From Acholoe squamosa (lineage: Eukaryota; Annelida; Polychaeta; Phyllodocida; Polynoidae), in the NCBI GenBank assembly GCA_949317995.1, contig OX439049.1:806001-870000 (forward strand): a DNA stretch of 64,000 nucleotides. Direction: 5' to 3'. Shown in pieces: positions 34,101-47,100 of this stretch. The stretch's first letter is position 1. Each line of letters starts with the position of its first letter. Below the pieces are notes generated by a model. It made no database searches, was not told where the DNA came from, and saw only the letters and a list, made by a program, of their open reading frames with translations. Made by a program: the position numbers and the translations under genes.

Positions 34101-37100
34101 TGCACCCTATTATAGGGTCAGCAGAAGTTGGGGTGCACCTTGTAGGATCAGCAGAAGTTGGGGTGCACCTTATAGGATCAACAGAAGTTGGGGTGCACCT
34201 TATAGGGTCATCAGAAGTTGGGGTGCACCTTGTAGGATCAGCAGAAGTTGGGGTGCACCTTATTATAGGATCATCAGAAGTTGGGGTGCACCTTATAGGA
34301 TCAGCAAAAGTTGGGGTGCACCTTATTATAGGATCAGCAGAAATTGGGGTGCACCTTATAGGGTCATCAGAAGTTGGGGTGCACCTTTTTATAGGGTCAT
34401 CAGAAGTTGGGGTGCACCTTATAGGATCATCAGAAGTTGGGGTGCACCTTATAGGATCAGCAAAAGTTGGGGTGCACCTTATAGGATCAGCAGAAGTTGG
34501 GGTGCACCTTATAGGGTCATCAGAAGTTGGGGTGCACCTTTTTATAGGGTCATCAGAAGTTGGGGTGCACCTTATTATAGGATCAGCAGAAGTTGGGGTG
34601 CACCTTATTATAGGGTCATCAGAAGTTGGGGTGCACCTTATAGGATCATCAGAAGTTGGGGTGCACCTTATTATAGGGTCAGCAGAAGTTGGGGTGCACC
34701 TTATTATAGGGTCAGCAGAAGTTGGGGTGCACCTTTTTATAGGGTCAGCAGAAGTTGGGGTGCACCTTATTATAGGATCAGCAGAAGTTGGGGTGCACCT
34801 TATTATAGGGTCATCAGAAGTTGGGGTGCACCTTATAGGATCATCAGAAGTTGGGGTGCACCTTGTCGGATCATCAGAAGTTGGGGTGCACCAAATAGGA
34901 TCATCAGAAGTTGGGGTGCACCTTATTATAGGGTCAGCAGAAGTTGGGGTGCACCTTGTAGGATCAGCAGAAGTTGGGGTGCACCTTGTAGGATCATCAG
35001 CAGTTGGGGTGCACCTTATTGGATCAGCAGAAGTTGGGTTGCACCTTATTATAGGGTCAGCAGAAGTTGGGGTGCACCTTGTAGGATCAGCAGAAGTTGG
35101 GGTGCACCTTATAGGATCAGCAGAAGTTGGGGTGCACCTTATAGGCTCAGGAGAAGTTGGGGTGCACTTTATAGGATCATCAGAAGTTGGGGTGCACCTT
35201 ATTATAGGGTCAGCAGAAGTTGGGGTGCACCTTGTAGGATCAGCAGAAGTTGGGGTGCACCTTATAGGATCAGCAGAAGTTGGTGTGCACCTTATAGGGT
35301 CATCAGAAGTTGGGGTGCACCTTGTAGGATCAGCAGAAGTTGGGGTACACCTTATTATAGGTTCAGCAGAAGTTGGGGTGCACCTTATAGGATCATCAGA
35401 AGTAGGGGTGCACCTTATAGGATCAGCAGAAGTTGGGGTGCACCTTATAGGATCAGCAAAAGTTGGGGTGCACCTAATTATAGGATCAGCAGAAGTTGGG
35501 GTGCACCTTATTATAGGATCAGCAGAAATTGGGGTGCACCTTATAGGATCAGCAGAAGTTGGGGTGCACCTTAGAGGGTCAGCAGAAGTTGGGGTGCACC
35601 TTATTATAGGATCAGCAGAAGTTGGGGTGCACCTTATTATAGGATCAGCAGAAGTTGGGGTGCACCTTATAGGATCAGCAGAAGTTGGGGATGTACCTTA
35701 TAGGGTCAGCAGAAGTTGGGGTGCACCTTAGAGGGACAGCAGAATTGGGGGTGCATCTTATTATAGCATCAGCAGAAGTTGGGGTGCACCTTATTATAGG
35801 GTCATCAGAAGTTGGGGTGCACCTTTTTATAGGGTCAGCAGAAGTTGGGGTGCACCTTATTATAGGATCAGCAGAAGTTGGGGTGCACCTTATTATAGGG
35901 TCAGCAAAAGTTGGGCTGCACCTTATTATAGGATCAGCAGAAGTTGGGGTGCACCTTATTATAGGATCAGCACAAATTGGGGTGCACCTTATAGGATCAG
36001 CAGAAGTTGGGGTGCACCTTAGAGGGTCAGCAGAAGTTGGGGTGCACCTTATTATAGGATCAGCAGAAGTTGGGGTGCACCTTATTATAGGATCAGCAGA
36101 AGTTGGGTTGCACCTTATAGGATCAGCAGAAGTTGGGGTGCACCTTATTATAGGATCAGCAGAAGTTGGGGTGCACCCTATAGGGTCATCAGAAGTTGGG
36201 GTGCACCTTATTATAGGGTCAGCAGAAGTTGGGGTGCACCTTATTATAGGGTCAGCAGAAGTTGGGGTGCACCTTTTTATAGGGTCAGCAGAAGTTGGGG
36301 TGCACCTTATTATAGGATCAGCAGAAGTTGGGGTGCACCTTATTATAGGGTCAGCAAAAGTTGGGCTGCACCTTATTATAGGATCAGCAGAAGTTTGGGT
36401 GCACCTTATAGGGTCATCAGAAGTTGGGGTGCACCTTATTATAGGGTCATCAGAAGTTGGGGTGCACCTTATAGGATCATCAGAAGTTGGGGTGCACCTC
36501 ATTATAGGACCAGCAGAAGTTGGGGTACACCTTGTCGGATCATCAGAAGTTGAGGTGCACCAAATAGGATCATCAGAAGTTGGGGTGCACCTTATTATAG
36601 GGTCAGCAGAAGTTGGGGTGCACCTTGTAGGATCAGCAGAAGTTGGGGTGCACCTTGTAGGATCATCAGCAGTTGGGGTGCACCTTATTGGATCAGCAGA
36701 AGTTGGGTTGCACCTTATTATAGGGTCAGCAGAAGTTGGGGTGCACCTTGTAGGATCAGCAGAAGTTCGGGAGCACCTTATAGGATCAGCAGAAGTTCGG
36801 GTGCACCTTATAGGCTCAGGAGAAGTTGGGGTGCACTTTATAGGATCATCAGAAGTTGGGGTGCACCTTATTATAGGGTCAGCAAAAGTTGGGCTGCACC
36901 TTATTATAGGGTTTGCAGAAGTTGGGGTGCACCTTGTAGGATCAGCAGAAGTTGGGGTGCACCTTATAGGATCAGCAGAAGTTGGGGTGCACCTTATAGG
37001 GTCATCAGAAGTTGGGGTGCACCTTGTAGGATCAGCAGAAGTTGGGGTGCACCTTATTATAGGTTCAGCAGAAGTTGGGGTGCACCTTAGAGGGTCAGCA

Positions 37101-40100
37101 GAAGTTGGGGTGCACCTTATTATAGAATCATCAGAAGTTGGGGTGCACCTTATTATAGGGTCATCAGAAGTTGGGGTGCACCTTATTAAAGGGTCATCAG
37201 AAGTTGGGGTGCACCTTATAGGTTCGGCAGAAGTTGGGGTGCACCTTGTAGGATCATCAGAAGTTGGGGTGCACCTTATTTTAGGATCAGCAGAAGTTGG
37301 GGTGCACCTTATAGGATCAGCAGAAGTTGGGGTGCACCTTATAGGGTCAGCAGAAGTTGGGGTGCACCTTATTATAGGATCAGCAGAAGTTGGGGTGCAC
37401 CCTATAGGGTCAGCAGAAGTTGGGGTGCACCTTATAGGATCAGCAGAAGTTGGGGATGTACCTTATAGGGTCAGCAGAAGTTGGGGTGCACCTTATAGGG
37501 TCAGCAGAAGTTTGGGTTCACCTGATAGGGTCATCAGAAGTTGGGGTGCACCTTATAGGGTCATCAGAAGTTGGGGATGTACCTTATAGGGTCATCAGAA
37601 GTTGCGGTGCACCTTATAGGACCAGCAGAGGTTGGGGTGCACCTTATTATAGGATCAGTAGAAGTTGGGGTGCACCTTATAGGACCAGCAGAAGTTGGGG
37701 TACACCTTATAGGGTCATCAGAAGTTGGGGTGCACCTTATAGGATCAGCAGAAGTTGGGGTGCACCTTATAGGATCAGCAAAAGTTGGGGTGCACCTTAT
37801 TATAGGATGAGCAGAAGTTGGGGTGCACCTTATTATAGGATCAGCAGAAATTGGGGTGCACCTTATAGGATCAGGAGAAGTTGGGGTGCACCTAAGAGGG
37901 TCAGCAGAAGTTGGGGTGCACCTTATTATAGGATCAGCAGAAGTTGGGGTGCACCTTATTATAGGATCAGCAGAAGTTGGGGTGCACTTTATAGGATCAG
38001 CAGAAGTTGGGGATGTACCTTATAGGGTCAGCAGAAGTTGGGGTGCACCTTAGAGGGTCAGCAGAAGTTGGGGTGCACCTTATCATAGAATCAGCAGAAG
38101 TTGGGGTGCACCTTATTATAGGGTCATCAGAAGTTGGGGTGCACCTTATTAAAGGGTCATCAGAAGTTGGGGTGCACCTTATAGGTTCGGCAGAAGTTGG
38201 GGTGCACCTTAGAGGGTCAGCAAAAGTTGGAGTGCACCTTATTATAGGATCAGCAGAAGTTGGGGTGCACCTTATTATAGGATCAGCAGAAGTTGGGGTG
38301 CACCTTATAGGGTCAGCAGAAGTTGGGGTGCACCTTATTATAGGACCAGCAGAAGTTGGGGATGTACCTTATAGGGTCATCAGAAGTTGGGGTGCACCTT
38401 ATAGGACCAGCAGAAGTTGGGGTGCACCTTATTATAGGATCAGTAGAAGTTGGGGTGCACCTTATAGGATCATCAGAAGTTGGGGTGCACCTTATAGGGT
38501 CATCAGAAGTTGAGGTGCACCTTATAGGATCAGCAGAAGTTGGGGTGCACCTTATAGGATCAGCAAAAGTTGGGGTGCACCTTATTATAGGATCAGCAGA
38601 AGTTGGGGTGCACCTTATTATAGGATCAGCAGAAATTGGGGTGCACCTTATAGGATCAGCAGAAGTTGGGGTGCACCTTATAGGCTCAGGAGAAGTTGGG
38701 GTGCACTTTATAGGATCATCAGAAGTTGGGGTGCACCTTATAATAGGGTCAGCAGAAGTTGGGGTGCACCTTATTATAGGGTCAGCAGAAGTTGGGGTGC
38801 ACCTTGTAGGATCAGCAGAAGTTCGGGTGCACCTTAAATGATCACCAGAAGTTGGGGTGCACCTTATAGGCTCAGGAGAAGTTGGGGTGCACTTTATAGG
38901 ATCATCAGAAGTTGGGGTGCACCTTATTATAGGGTCAGCAAAAGTTGGGCTGCACCCTATTATAGGGTCAGCAGAAGTTGGGGTGCACCTTGTAGGATCA
39001 GCAGAAGTTGGGGTGCACCTTATAGGATCAACAGAAGTTGGGGTGCACCTTATAGGGTCATCAGAAGTTGGGGTGCACCTTGTAGGATCAGCAGAAGTTG
39101 GGGTGCACCTTATTATAGGATCATCAGAAGTTGGGGTGCACCTTATAGGATCAGCAAAAGTTGGGGTGCACCTTATTATAGGATCAGCAGAAATTGGGGT
39201 GCACCTTATAGGGTCATCAGAAGTTGGGGTGCACCTTTTTATAGGGTCATCAGAAGTTGGGGTGCACCTTATAGGATCATCAGAAGTTGGGGTGCACCTT
39301 ATAGGATCAGCAAAAGTTGGGGTGCACCTTATAGGATCAGCAGAAGTTGGGGTGCACCTTATAGGGTCATCAGAAGTTGGGGTGCACCTTTTTATAGGGT
39401 CATCAGAAGTTGGGGTGCACCTTATTATAGGATCAGCAGAAGTTGGGGTGCACCTTATTATAGGGTCATCAGAAGTTGGGGTGCACCTTATAGGATCATC
39501 AGAAGTTGGGGTGCACCTTATTATAGGGTCAGCAGAAGTTGGGGTGCACCTTATTATAGGGTCAGCAGAAGTTGGGGTGCACCTTTTTATAGGGTCAGCA
39601 GAAGTTGGGGTGCACCTTATTATAGGATCAGCAGAAGTTGGGGTGCACCTTATTATAGGGTCATCAGAAGTTGGGGTGCACCTTATAGGATCATCAGAAG
39701 TTGGGGTGCACCTTGTCGGATCATCAGAAGTTGGGGTGCACCAAATAGGATCATCAGAAGTTGGGGTGCACCTTATTATAGGGTCAGCAGAAGTTGGGGT
39801 GCACCTTGTAGGATCAGCAGAAGTTGGGGTGCACCTTGTAGGATCATCAGCAGTTGGGGTGCACCTTATTGGATCAGCAGAAGTTGGGTTGCACCTTATT
39901 ATAGGGTCAGCAGAAGTTGGGGTGCACCTTGTAGGATCAGCAGAAGTTGGGGTGCACCTTATAGGATCAGCAGAAGTTGGGGTGCACCTTATAGGCTCAG
40001 GAGAAGTTGGGGTGCACTTTATAGGATCATCAGAAGTTGGGGTGCACCTTATTATAGGGTCAGCAGAAGTTGGGGTGCACCTTGTAGGATCAGCAGAAGT

Positions 40101-43100
40101 TGGGGTGCACCTTATAGGATCAGCAGAAGTTGGTGTGCACCTTATAGGGTCATCAGAAGTTGGGGTGCACCTTGTAGGATCAGCAGAAGTTGGGGTACAC
40201 CTTATTATAGGTTCAGCAGAAGTTGGGGTGCACCTTATAGGATCATCAGAAGTAGGGGTGCACCTTATAGGATCAGCAGAAGTTGGGGTGCACCTTATAG
40301 GATCAGCAAAAGTTGGGGTGCACCTAATTATAGGATCAGCAGAAGTTGGGGTGCACCTTATTATAGGATCAGCAGAAATTGGGGTGCACCTTATAGGATC
40401 AGCAGAAGTTGGGGTGCACCTTAGAGGGTCAGCAGAAGTTGGGGTGCACCTTATTATAGGATCAGCAGAAGTTGGGGTGCACCTTATTATAGGATCAGCA
40501 GAAGTTGGGGTGCACCTTATAGGATCAGCAGAAGTTGGGGATGTACCTTATAGGGTCAGCAGAAGTTGGGGTGCACCTTAGAGGGACAGCAGAATTGGGG
40601 GTGCATCTTATTATAGCATCAGCAGAAGTTGGGGTGCACCTTATTATAGGGTCATCAGAAGTTGGGGTGCACCTTTTTATAGGGTCAGCAGAAGTTGGGG
40701 TGCACCTTATTATAGGATCAGCAGAAGTTGGGGTGCACCTTATTATAGGGTCAGCAAAAGTTGGGCTGCACCTTATTATAGGATCAGCAGAAGTTGGGGT
40801 GCACCTTATTATAGGATCAGCACAAATTGGGGTGCACCTTATAGGATCAGCAGAAGTTGGGGTGCACCTTAGAGGGTCAGCAGAAGTTGGGGTGCACCTT
40901 ATTATAGGATCAGCAGAAGTTGGGGTGCACCTTATTATAGGATCAGCAGAAGTTGGGTTGCACCTTATAGGATCAGCAGAAGTTGGGGTGCACCTTATTA
41001 TAGGATCAGCAGAAGTTGGGGTGCACCCTATAGGGTCATCAGAAGTTGGGGTGCACCTTATTATAGGGTCAGCAGAAGTTGGGGTGCACCTTATTATAGG
41101 GTCAGCAGAAGTTGGGGTGCACCTTTTTATAGGGTCAGCAGAAGTTGGGGTGCACCTTATTATAGGATCAGCAGAAGTTGGGGTGCACCTTATTATAGGG
41201 TCAGCAAAAGTTGGGCTGCACCTTATTATAGGATCAGCAGAAGTTTGGGTGCACCTTATAGGGTCATCAGAAGTTGGGGTGCACCTTATTATAGGGTCAT
41301 CAGAAGTTGGGGTGCACCTTATAGGATCATCAGAAGTTGGGGTGCACCTCATTATAGGACCAGCAGAAGTTGGGGTACACCTTGTCGGATCATCAGAAGT
41401 TGAGGTGCACCAAATAGGATCATCAGAAGTTGGGGTGCACCTTATTATAGGGTCAGCAGAAGTTGGGGTGCACCTTGTAGGATCAGCAGAAGTTGGGGTG
41501 CACCTTGTAGGATCATCAGCAGTTGGGGTGCACCTTATTGGATCAGCAGAAGTTGGGTTGCACCTTATTATAGGGTCAGCAGAAGTTGGGGTGCACCTTG
41601 TAGGATCAGCAGAAGTTCGGGAGCACCTTATAGGATCAGCAGAAGTTCGGGTGCACCTTATAGGCTCAGGAGAAGTTGGGGTGCACTTTATAGGATCATC
41701 AGAAGTTGGGGTGCACCTTATTATAGGGTCAGCAAAAGTTGGGCTGCACCTTATTATAGGGTTTGCAGAAGTTGGGGTGCACCTTGTAGGATCAGCAGAA
41801 GTTGGGGTGCACCTTATAGGATCAGCAGAAGTTGGGGTGCACCTTATAGGGTCATCAGAAGTTGGGGTGCACCTTGTAGGATCAGCAGAAGTTGGGGTGC
41901 ACCTTATTATAGGTTCAGCAGAAGTTGGGGTGCACCTTAGAGGGTCAGCAGAAGTTGGGGTGCACCTTATTATAGAATCATCAGAAGTTGGGGTGCACCT
42001 TATTATAGGGTCATCAGAAGTTGGGGTGCACCTTATTAAAGGGTCATCAGAAGTTGGGGTGCACCTTATAGGTTCGGCAGAAGTTGGGGTGCACCTTGTA
42101 GGATCATCAGAAGTTGGGGTGCACCTTATTTTAGGATCAGCAGAAGTTGGGGTGCACCTTATAGGATCAGCAGAAGTTGGGGTGCACCTTATAGGGTCAG
42201 CAGAAGTTGGGGTGCACCTTATTATAGGATCAGCAGAAGTTGGGGTGCACCCTATAGGGTCAGCAGAAGTTGGGGTGCACCTTATAGGATCAGCAGAAGT
42301 TGGGGATGTACCTTATAGGGTCAGCAGAAGTTGGGGTGCACCTTATAGGGTCAGCAGAAGTTTGGGTTCACCTGATAGGGTCATCAGAAGTTGGGGTGCA
42401 CCTTATAGGGTCATCAGAAGTTGGGGATGTACCTTATAGGGTCATCAGAAGTTGCGGTGCACCTTATAGGACCAGCAGAGGTTGGGGTGCACCTTATTAT
42501 AGGATCAGTAGAAGTTGGGGTGCACCTTATAGGACCAGCAGAAGTTGGGGTACACCTTATAGGGTCATCAGAAGTTGGGGTGCACCTTATAGGATCAGCA
42601 GAAGTTGGGGTGCACCTTATAGGATCAGCAAAAGTTGGGGTGCACCTTATTATAGGATGAGCAGAAGTTGGGGTGCACCTTATTATAGGATCAGCAGAAA
42701 TTGGGGTGCACCTTATAGGATCAGGAGAAGTTGGGGTGCACCTAAGAGGGTCAGCAGAAGTTGGGGTGCACCTTATTATAGGATCAGCAGAAGTTGGGGT
42801 GCACCTTATTATAGGATCAGCAGAAGTTGGGGTGCACTTTATAGGATCAGCAGAAGTTGGGGATGTACCTTATAGGGTCAGCAGAAGTTGGGGTGCACCT
42901 TAGAGGGTCAGCAGAAGTTGGGGTGCACCTTATCATAGAATCAGCAGAAGTTGGGGTGCACCTTATTATAGGGTCATCAGAAGTTGGGGTGCACCTTATT
43001 AAAGGGTCATCAGAAGTTGGGGTGCACCTTATAGGTTCGGCAGAAGTTGGGGTGCACCTTAGAGGGTCAGCAAAAGTTGGAGTGCACCTTATTATAGGAT

Positions 43101-44143
43101 CAGCAGAAGTTGGGGTGCACCTTATTATAGGATCAGCAGAAGTTGGGGTGCACCTTATAGGGTCAGCAGAAGTTGGGGTGCACCTTATTATAGGACCAGC
43201 AGAAGTTGGGGATGTACCTTATAGGGTCATCAGAAGTTGGGGTGCACCTTATAGGACCAGCAGAAGTTGGGGTGCACCTTATTATAGGATCAGTAGAAGT
43301 TGGGGTGCACCTTATAGGATCATCAGAAGTTGGGGTGCACCTTATAGGGTCATCAGAAGTTGAGGTGCACCTTATAGGATCAGCAGAAGTTGGGGTGCAC
43401 CTTATAGGATCAGCAAAAGTTGGGGTGCACCTTATTATAGGATCAGCAGAAGTTGGGGTGCACCTTATTATAGGATCAGCAGAAATTGGGGTGCACCTTA
43501 TAGGATCAGCAGAAGTTGGGGTGCACCTTATAGGCTCAGGAGAAGTTGGGGTGCACTTTATAGGATCATCAGAAGTTGGGGTGCACCTTATAATAGGGTC
43601 AGCAGAAGTTGGGGTGCACCTTGTAGGATCAGCAGAAGTTGGGGTGCACCTTATAGGATCAGCAGAAGTTGGTGTGCACCTTATAGGGTCATCAGAAGTT
43701 GGGGTGCACCTTGTAGATCAGCAGAAGTTGGGGTACACCTTATTATAGGTTCAGCAGAAGTTGGGGTGCACCTTATAGGATCATCAGAAGTAGGGGTGCA
43801 CCTTATAGGATCAGCAGAAGTTGGGGTGCACCTTATAGGATCAGCAAAAGTTGGGGTGCACCTAATTATAGGATCAGCAGAAGTTGGGGTGCACCTTATT
43901 ATAGGATCAGCAGAAATTGGGGTGCACCTTATAGGATCAGCAGAAGTTGGGGTGCACCTTAGAGGGTCAGCAGAAGTTGGGGTGCACCTTATTATAGGAT
44001 CAGCAGAAGTTGGGGTGCACCTTATTATAGGATCAGCAGAAGTTGGGGTGCACCTTATAGGATCAGCAGAAGTTGGGGATGTACCTTATAGGGTCAGCAG
44101 AAGTTGGGGTGCACCTTAGAGGGACAGCAGAATTGGGGGTGCA
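13164..44143. repeat. Higher-order repeat framework marked by a rare monomer
   Basis: A distinctive monomer, GAGGGACAGCAGAATTGGGG, occurs at 13164, 19536, 22921, 29422, 35731, 40581 and 44119. The intervals are 6372, 3385, 6501, 6309, 4850 and 3538 bp. A second marker, TTAAATGATCACC, recurs (for example at about 16641, 17790, 26654, 27803, 32837, 33985, 38835, 47909 and 49058). The 24.6-29 kb stretch matches 30.8-35.3 kb at an offset of 6183 bp, and 15.6-19.4 kb matches 25.6-29.3 kb at 10,012-10,013 bp, with internal deletions of about 126 and 318 bp in the 29-31 kb copy. Confidence 0.85.
33900..43600. repeat. 4,850-bp tandem duplication within the array
   Basis: Two adjacent copies, about 33,900-38,750 and 38,750-43,600, share private variants at a constant 4850-bp offset: GTGCATCTTA after the GAGGGACAG marker (35731/40581), GGGTTTGCAGAAG (36911/41761), GCAGAGGTTGG (about 37625/42475) and CTTATAATAGGG (38741/43591). 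No difference was noticed in the stretches compared by eye. This is either a very recent duplication or an assembly artefact. Confidence 0.85.
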
Positions 44144-47100
44144 CCTTATTATAGCATCAGCAGAAGTTGGGGTGCACCTTATTATAGGGTCATCAGAAGT
44201 TGGGGTGCACCTTTTTATAGGGTCAGCAGAAGTTGGGGTGCACCTTATTATAGGATCAGCAGAAGTTGGGGTGCACCTTATTATAGGGTCAGCAAAAGTT
44301 GGGCTGCACCTTATTATAGGATCAGCAGAAGTTGGGGTGCACCTTATTATAGGATCAGCAGAAATTGGGGTGCACCTTATAGGATCAGCAGAAGTTGGGG
44401 TGCACCTTAGAGGGTCAGCAGAAGTTGGGGTGCACCTTATTATAGGATCAGCAGAAGTTGGGGTGCACCTTATTATAGGATCAGCAGAAGTTGGGTTGCA
44501 CCTTATAGGATCAGCAGAAGTTGGGGTGCACCTTATTATAGGATCAGCAGAAGTTGGGGTGCACCCTATAGGGTCATCAGAAGTTGGGGTGCACCTTATT
44601 ATAGGGTCAGCAGAAGTTGGGGTGCACCTTATTATAGGGTCAGCAGAAGTTGGGGTGCACCTTTTTATAGGGTCAGCAGAAGTTGGGGTGCACCTTATTA
44701 TAGGATCAGCAGAAGTTGGGGTGCACCTTATTATAGGGTCAGCAAAAGTTGGGCTGCACCTCATTATAGAATCAGCAGAAGTTTGGGTGCACCTTATAGG
44801 GTCATCAGAAGTTGGGGTGCACCTTATTATAGGGTCATCAGAAGTTGGGGTGCACCTTATAGGATCATCAGAAGTTGGGGTGCACCTTATTATAGGACCA
44901 GCAGAAGTTGGGGTACACCTTGTCGGATCATCAGAAGTTGGGGTGCACCAAATAGGATCATCAGAAGTTGGGGTGCACCTTATTATAGGGTCAGCAGAAG
45001 TTGGGGTGCACCTTGTAGGATCAGCAGAAGTTGGGGTGCACCTTGTAGGATCATCAGCAGTTGGGGTGCACCTTATTGGATCAGCAGAAGTTGGGTTGCA
45101 CCTTATTATAGGGTCAGCAGAAGTTGGGGTGCACCTTGTAGGATCAGCAGAAGTTCGGGTGCACCTTATAGGATCAGCAGAAGTTCGGGTGCACCTTATA
45201 GGCTCAGGAGAAGTTGGGGTGCACTTTATAGGATCATCAGAAGTTGGGGTGCACCTTATTATAGGGTCAGCAAAAGTTGGGCTGCACCTTATTATAGGGT
45301 CATCAGAAGTTGGGGTGCACCTTGTAGGATCAGCAGAAGTTGGGGTGCACCTTATTATAGGTTCAGCAGAAGTTGGGGTGCACCTTAGAGGGTCAGCAGA
45401 AGTTGGGGTGCACCTTATTATAGAATCATCAGAAGTTGGGGTGCACCTTATTATAGGGTCATCAGAAGTCGGGGTGCACCTTATTAAAGGGTCATCAGAA
45501 GTTGGGGTGCACCTTATAGGTTCGGCAGAAGTTGGGGTGCACCTTGTAGGATCATCAGAAGTTGGGGTGCACCTTATTATAGGATCAGCAGAAGTTGGGG
45601 TGCACCTTATAGGATCAGCAGAAGTTGGGGTGCACCTTATAGGGTCAGCAGAAGTTGGGGTGCACCTTATTATAGGATCAGCAGAAGTTGGGGTGCACCC
45701 TATAGGGTCAGCAGAAGTTGGGGTGCACCTTATAGGATCAGCAGAAGTTGGGGATGTACCTTATAGGGTCAGCAGAAGTTGGGGTGCACCTTATAGGGTC
45801 AGCAGAAGTTTGGGTTCACCTGATAGGGTCATCAGAAGTTGGGGTGCACCTTATAGGGTCATCAGAAGTTGGGGATGTACCTTATAGGGTCATCAGAAGT
45901 TGCGGTGCACCTTATAGGACCAGCAGAAGTTGGGGTGCACCTTATTATAGGATCAGTAGAAGTTGGGGTGCACCTTATAGGACCAGCAGAAGTTGGGGTA
46001 CACCTTATAGGGTCATCAGAAGTTGGGGTGCACCTTATAGGATCAGCAGAAGTTGGGGTGCACCTTATAGGATCAGCAAAAGTTGGGGTGCACCTTATTA
46101 TAGGATGAGCAGAAGTTGGGGTGCACCTTATTATAGGATCAGCAGAAATTGGGGTGCACCTTATAGGATCAGGAGAAGTTGGGGTGCACCTAAGAGGGTC
46201 AGCAGAAGTTGGGGTGCACCTTATTATAGGATCAGCAGAAGTTGGGGTGCACCTTATTATAGGATCAGCAGAAGTTGGGGTGCACCTTATAGGATCAGCA
46301 GAAGTTGGGGATGTACCTTATAGGGTCAGCAGAAGTTGGGGTGCACCTTAGAGGGTCAGCAGAAGTTGGGGTGCACCTTATCATAGAATCAGCAGAAGTT
46401 GGGGTGCACCTTATTATAGGGTCATCAGAAGTTGGGGTGCACCTTATTAAAGGGTCATCAGAAGTTGGGGTGCACCTTATAGGATCAGCAGAAGTTGGGG
46501 TGCACCTTATAGGATCAGCAGAAGTTGGGGATGTACCTTATAGGGTCATCAGAAGTTGGGGTGCACCTTATAGGACCAGCAGAAGTTGGGGTGCACCTTA
46601 TTATAGGATCAGTAGAAGTTGGGGTGCACCTTATAGGATCATCAGAAGTTGGGGTGCACCTTATAGGGTCATCAGAAGTTGGGGTGCACCTTATAGGATC
46701 AGCAGAAGTTGGGGTGCACCTTATAGGATCAGCAAAAGTTGAGGTGCACCTTATTATAGGATCAGCAGAAGTTGGGGTGCACCTTATAGGGTCAGCAGAA
46801 GTTGGGGTGCACCTTATTATAGGACCAGCAGAAGTTGGGGATGTACCTTATAGGGTCATCAGAAGTTGGGGTGCACCTTATAGGACCAGCAGAAGTTGGG
46901 GTGCACCTTATTATAGGATCAGTAGAAGTTGGGGTGCACCTTATAGGATCATCAGAAGTTGGGGTGCACCTTATAGGGTCATCAGAAGTTGGGGTGCACC
47001 TTATAGGATCAGCAGAAGTTGGGGTGCACCTTATAGGATCAGCAAAAGTTGAGGTGCACCTTATTATAGGATCAGCAGAAGTTGGGGTGAACCTTATTAT

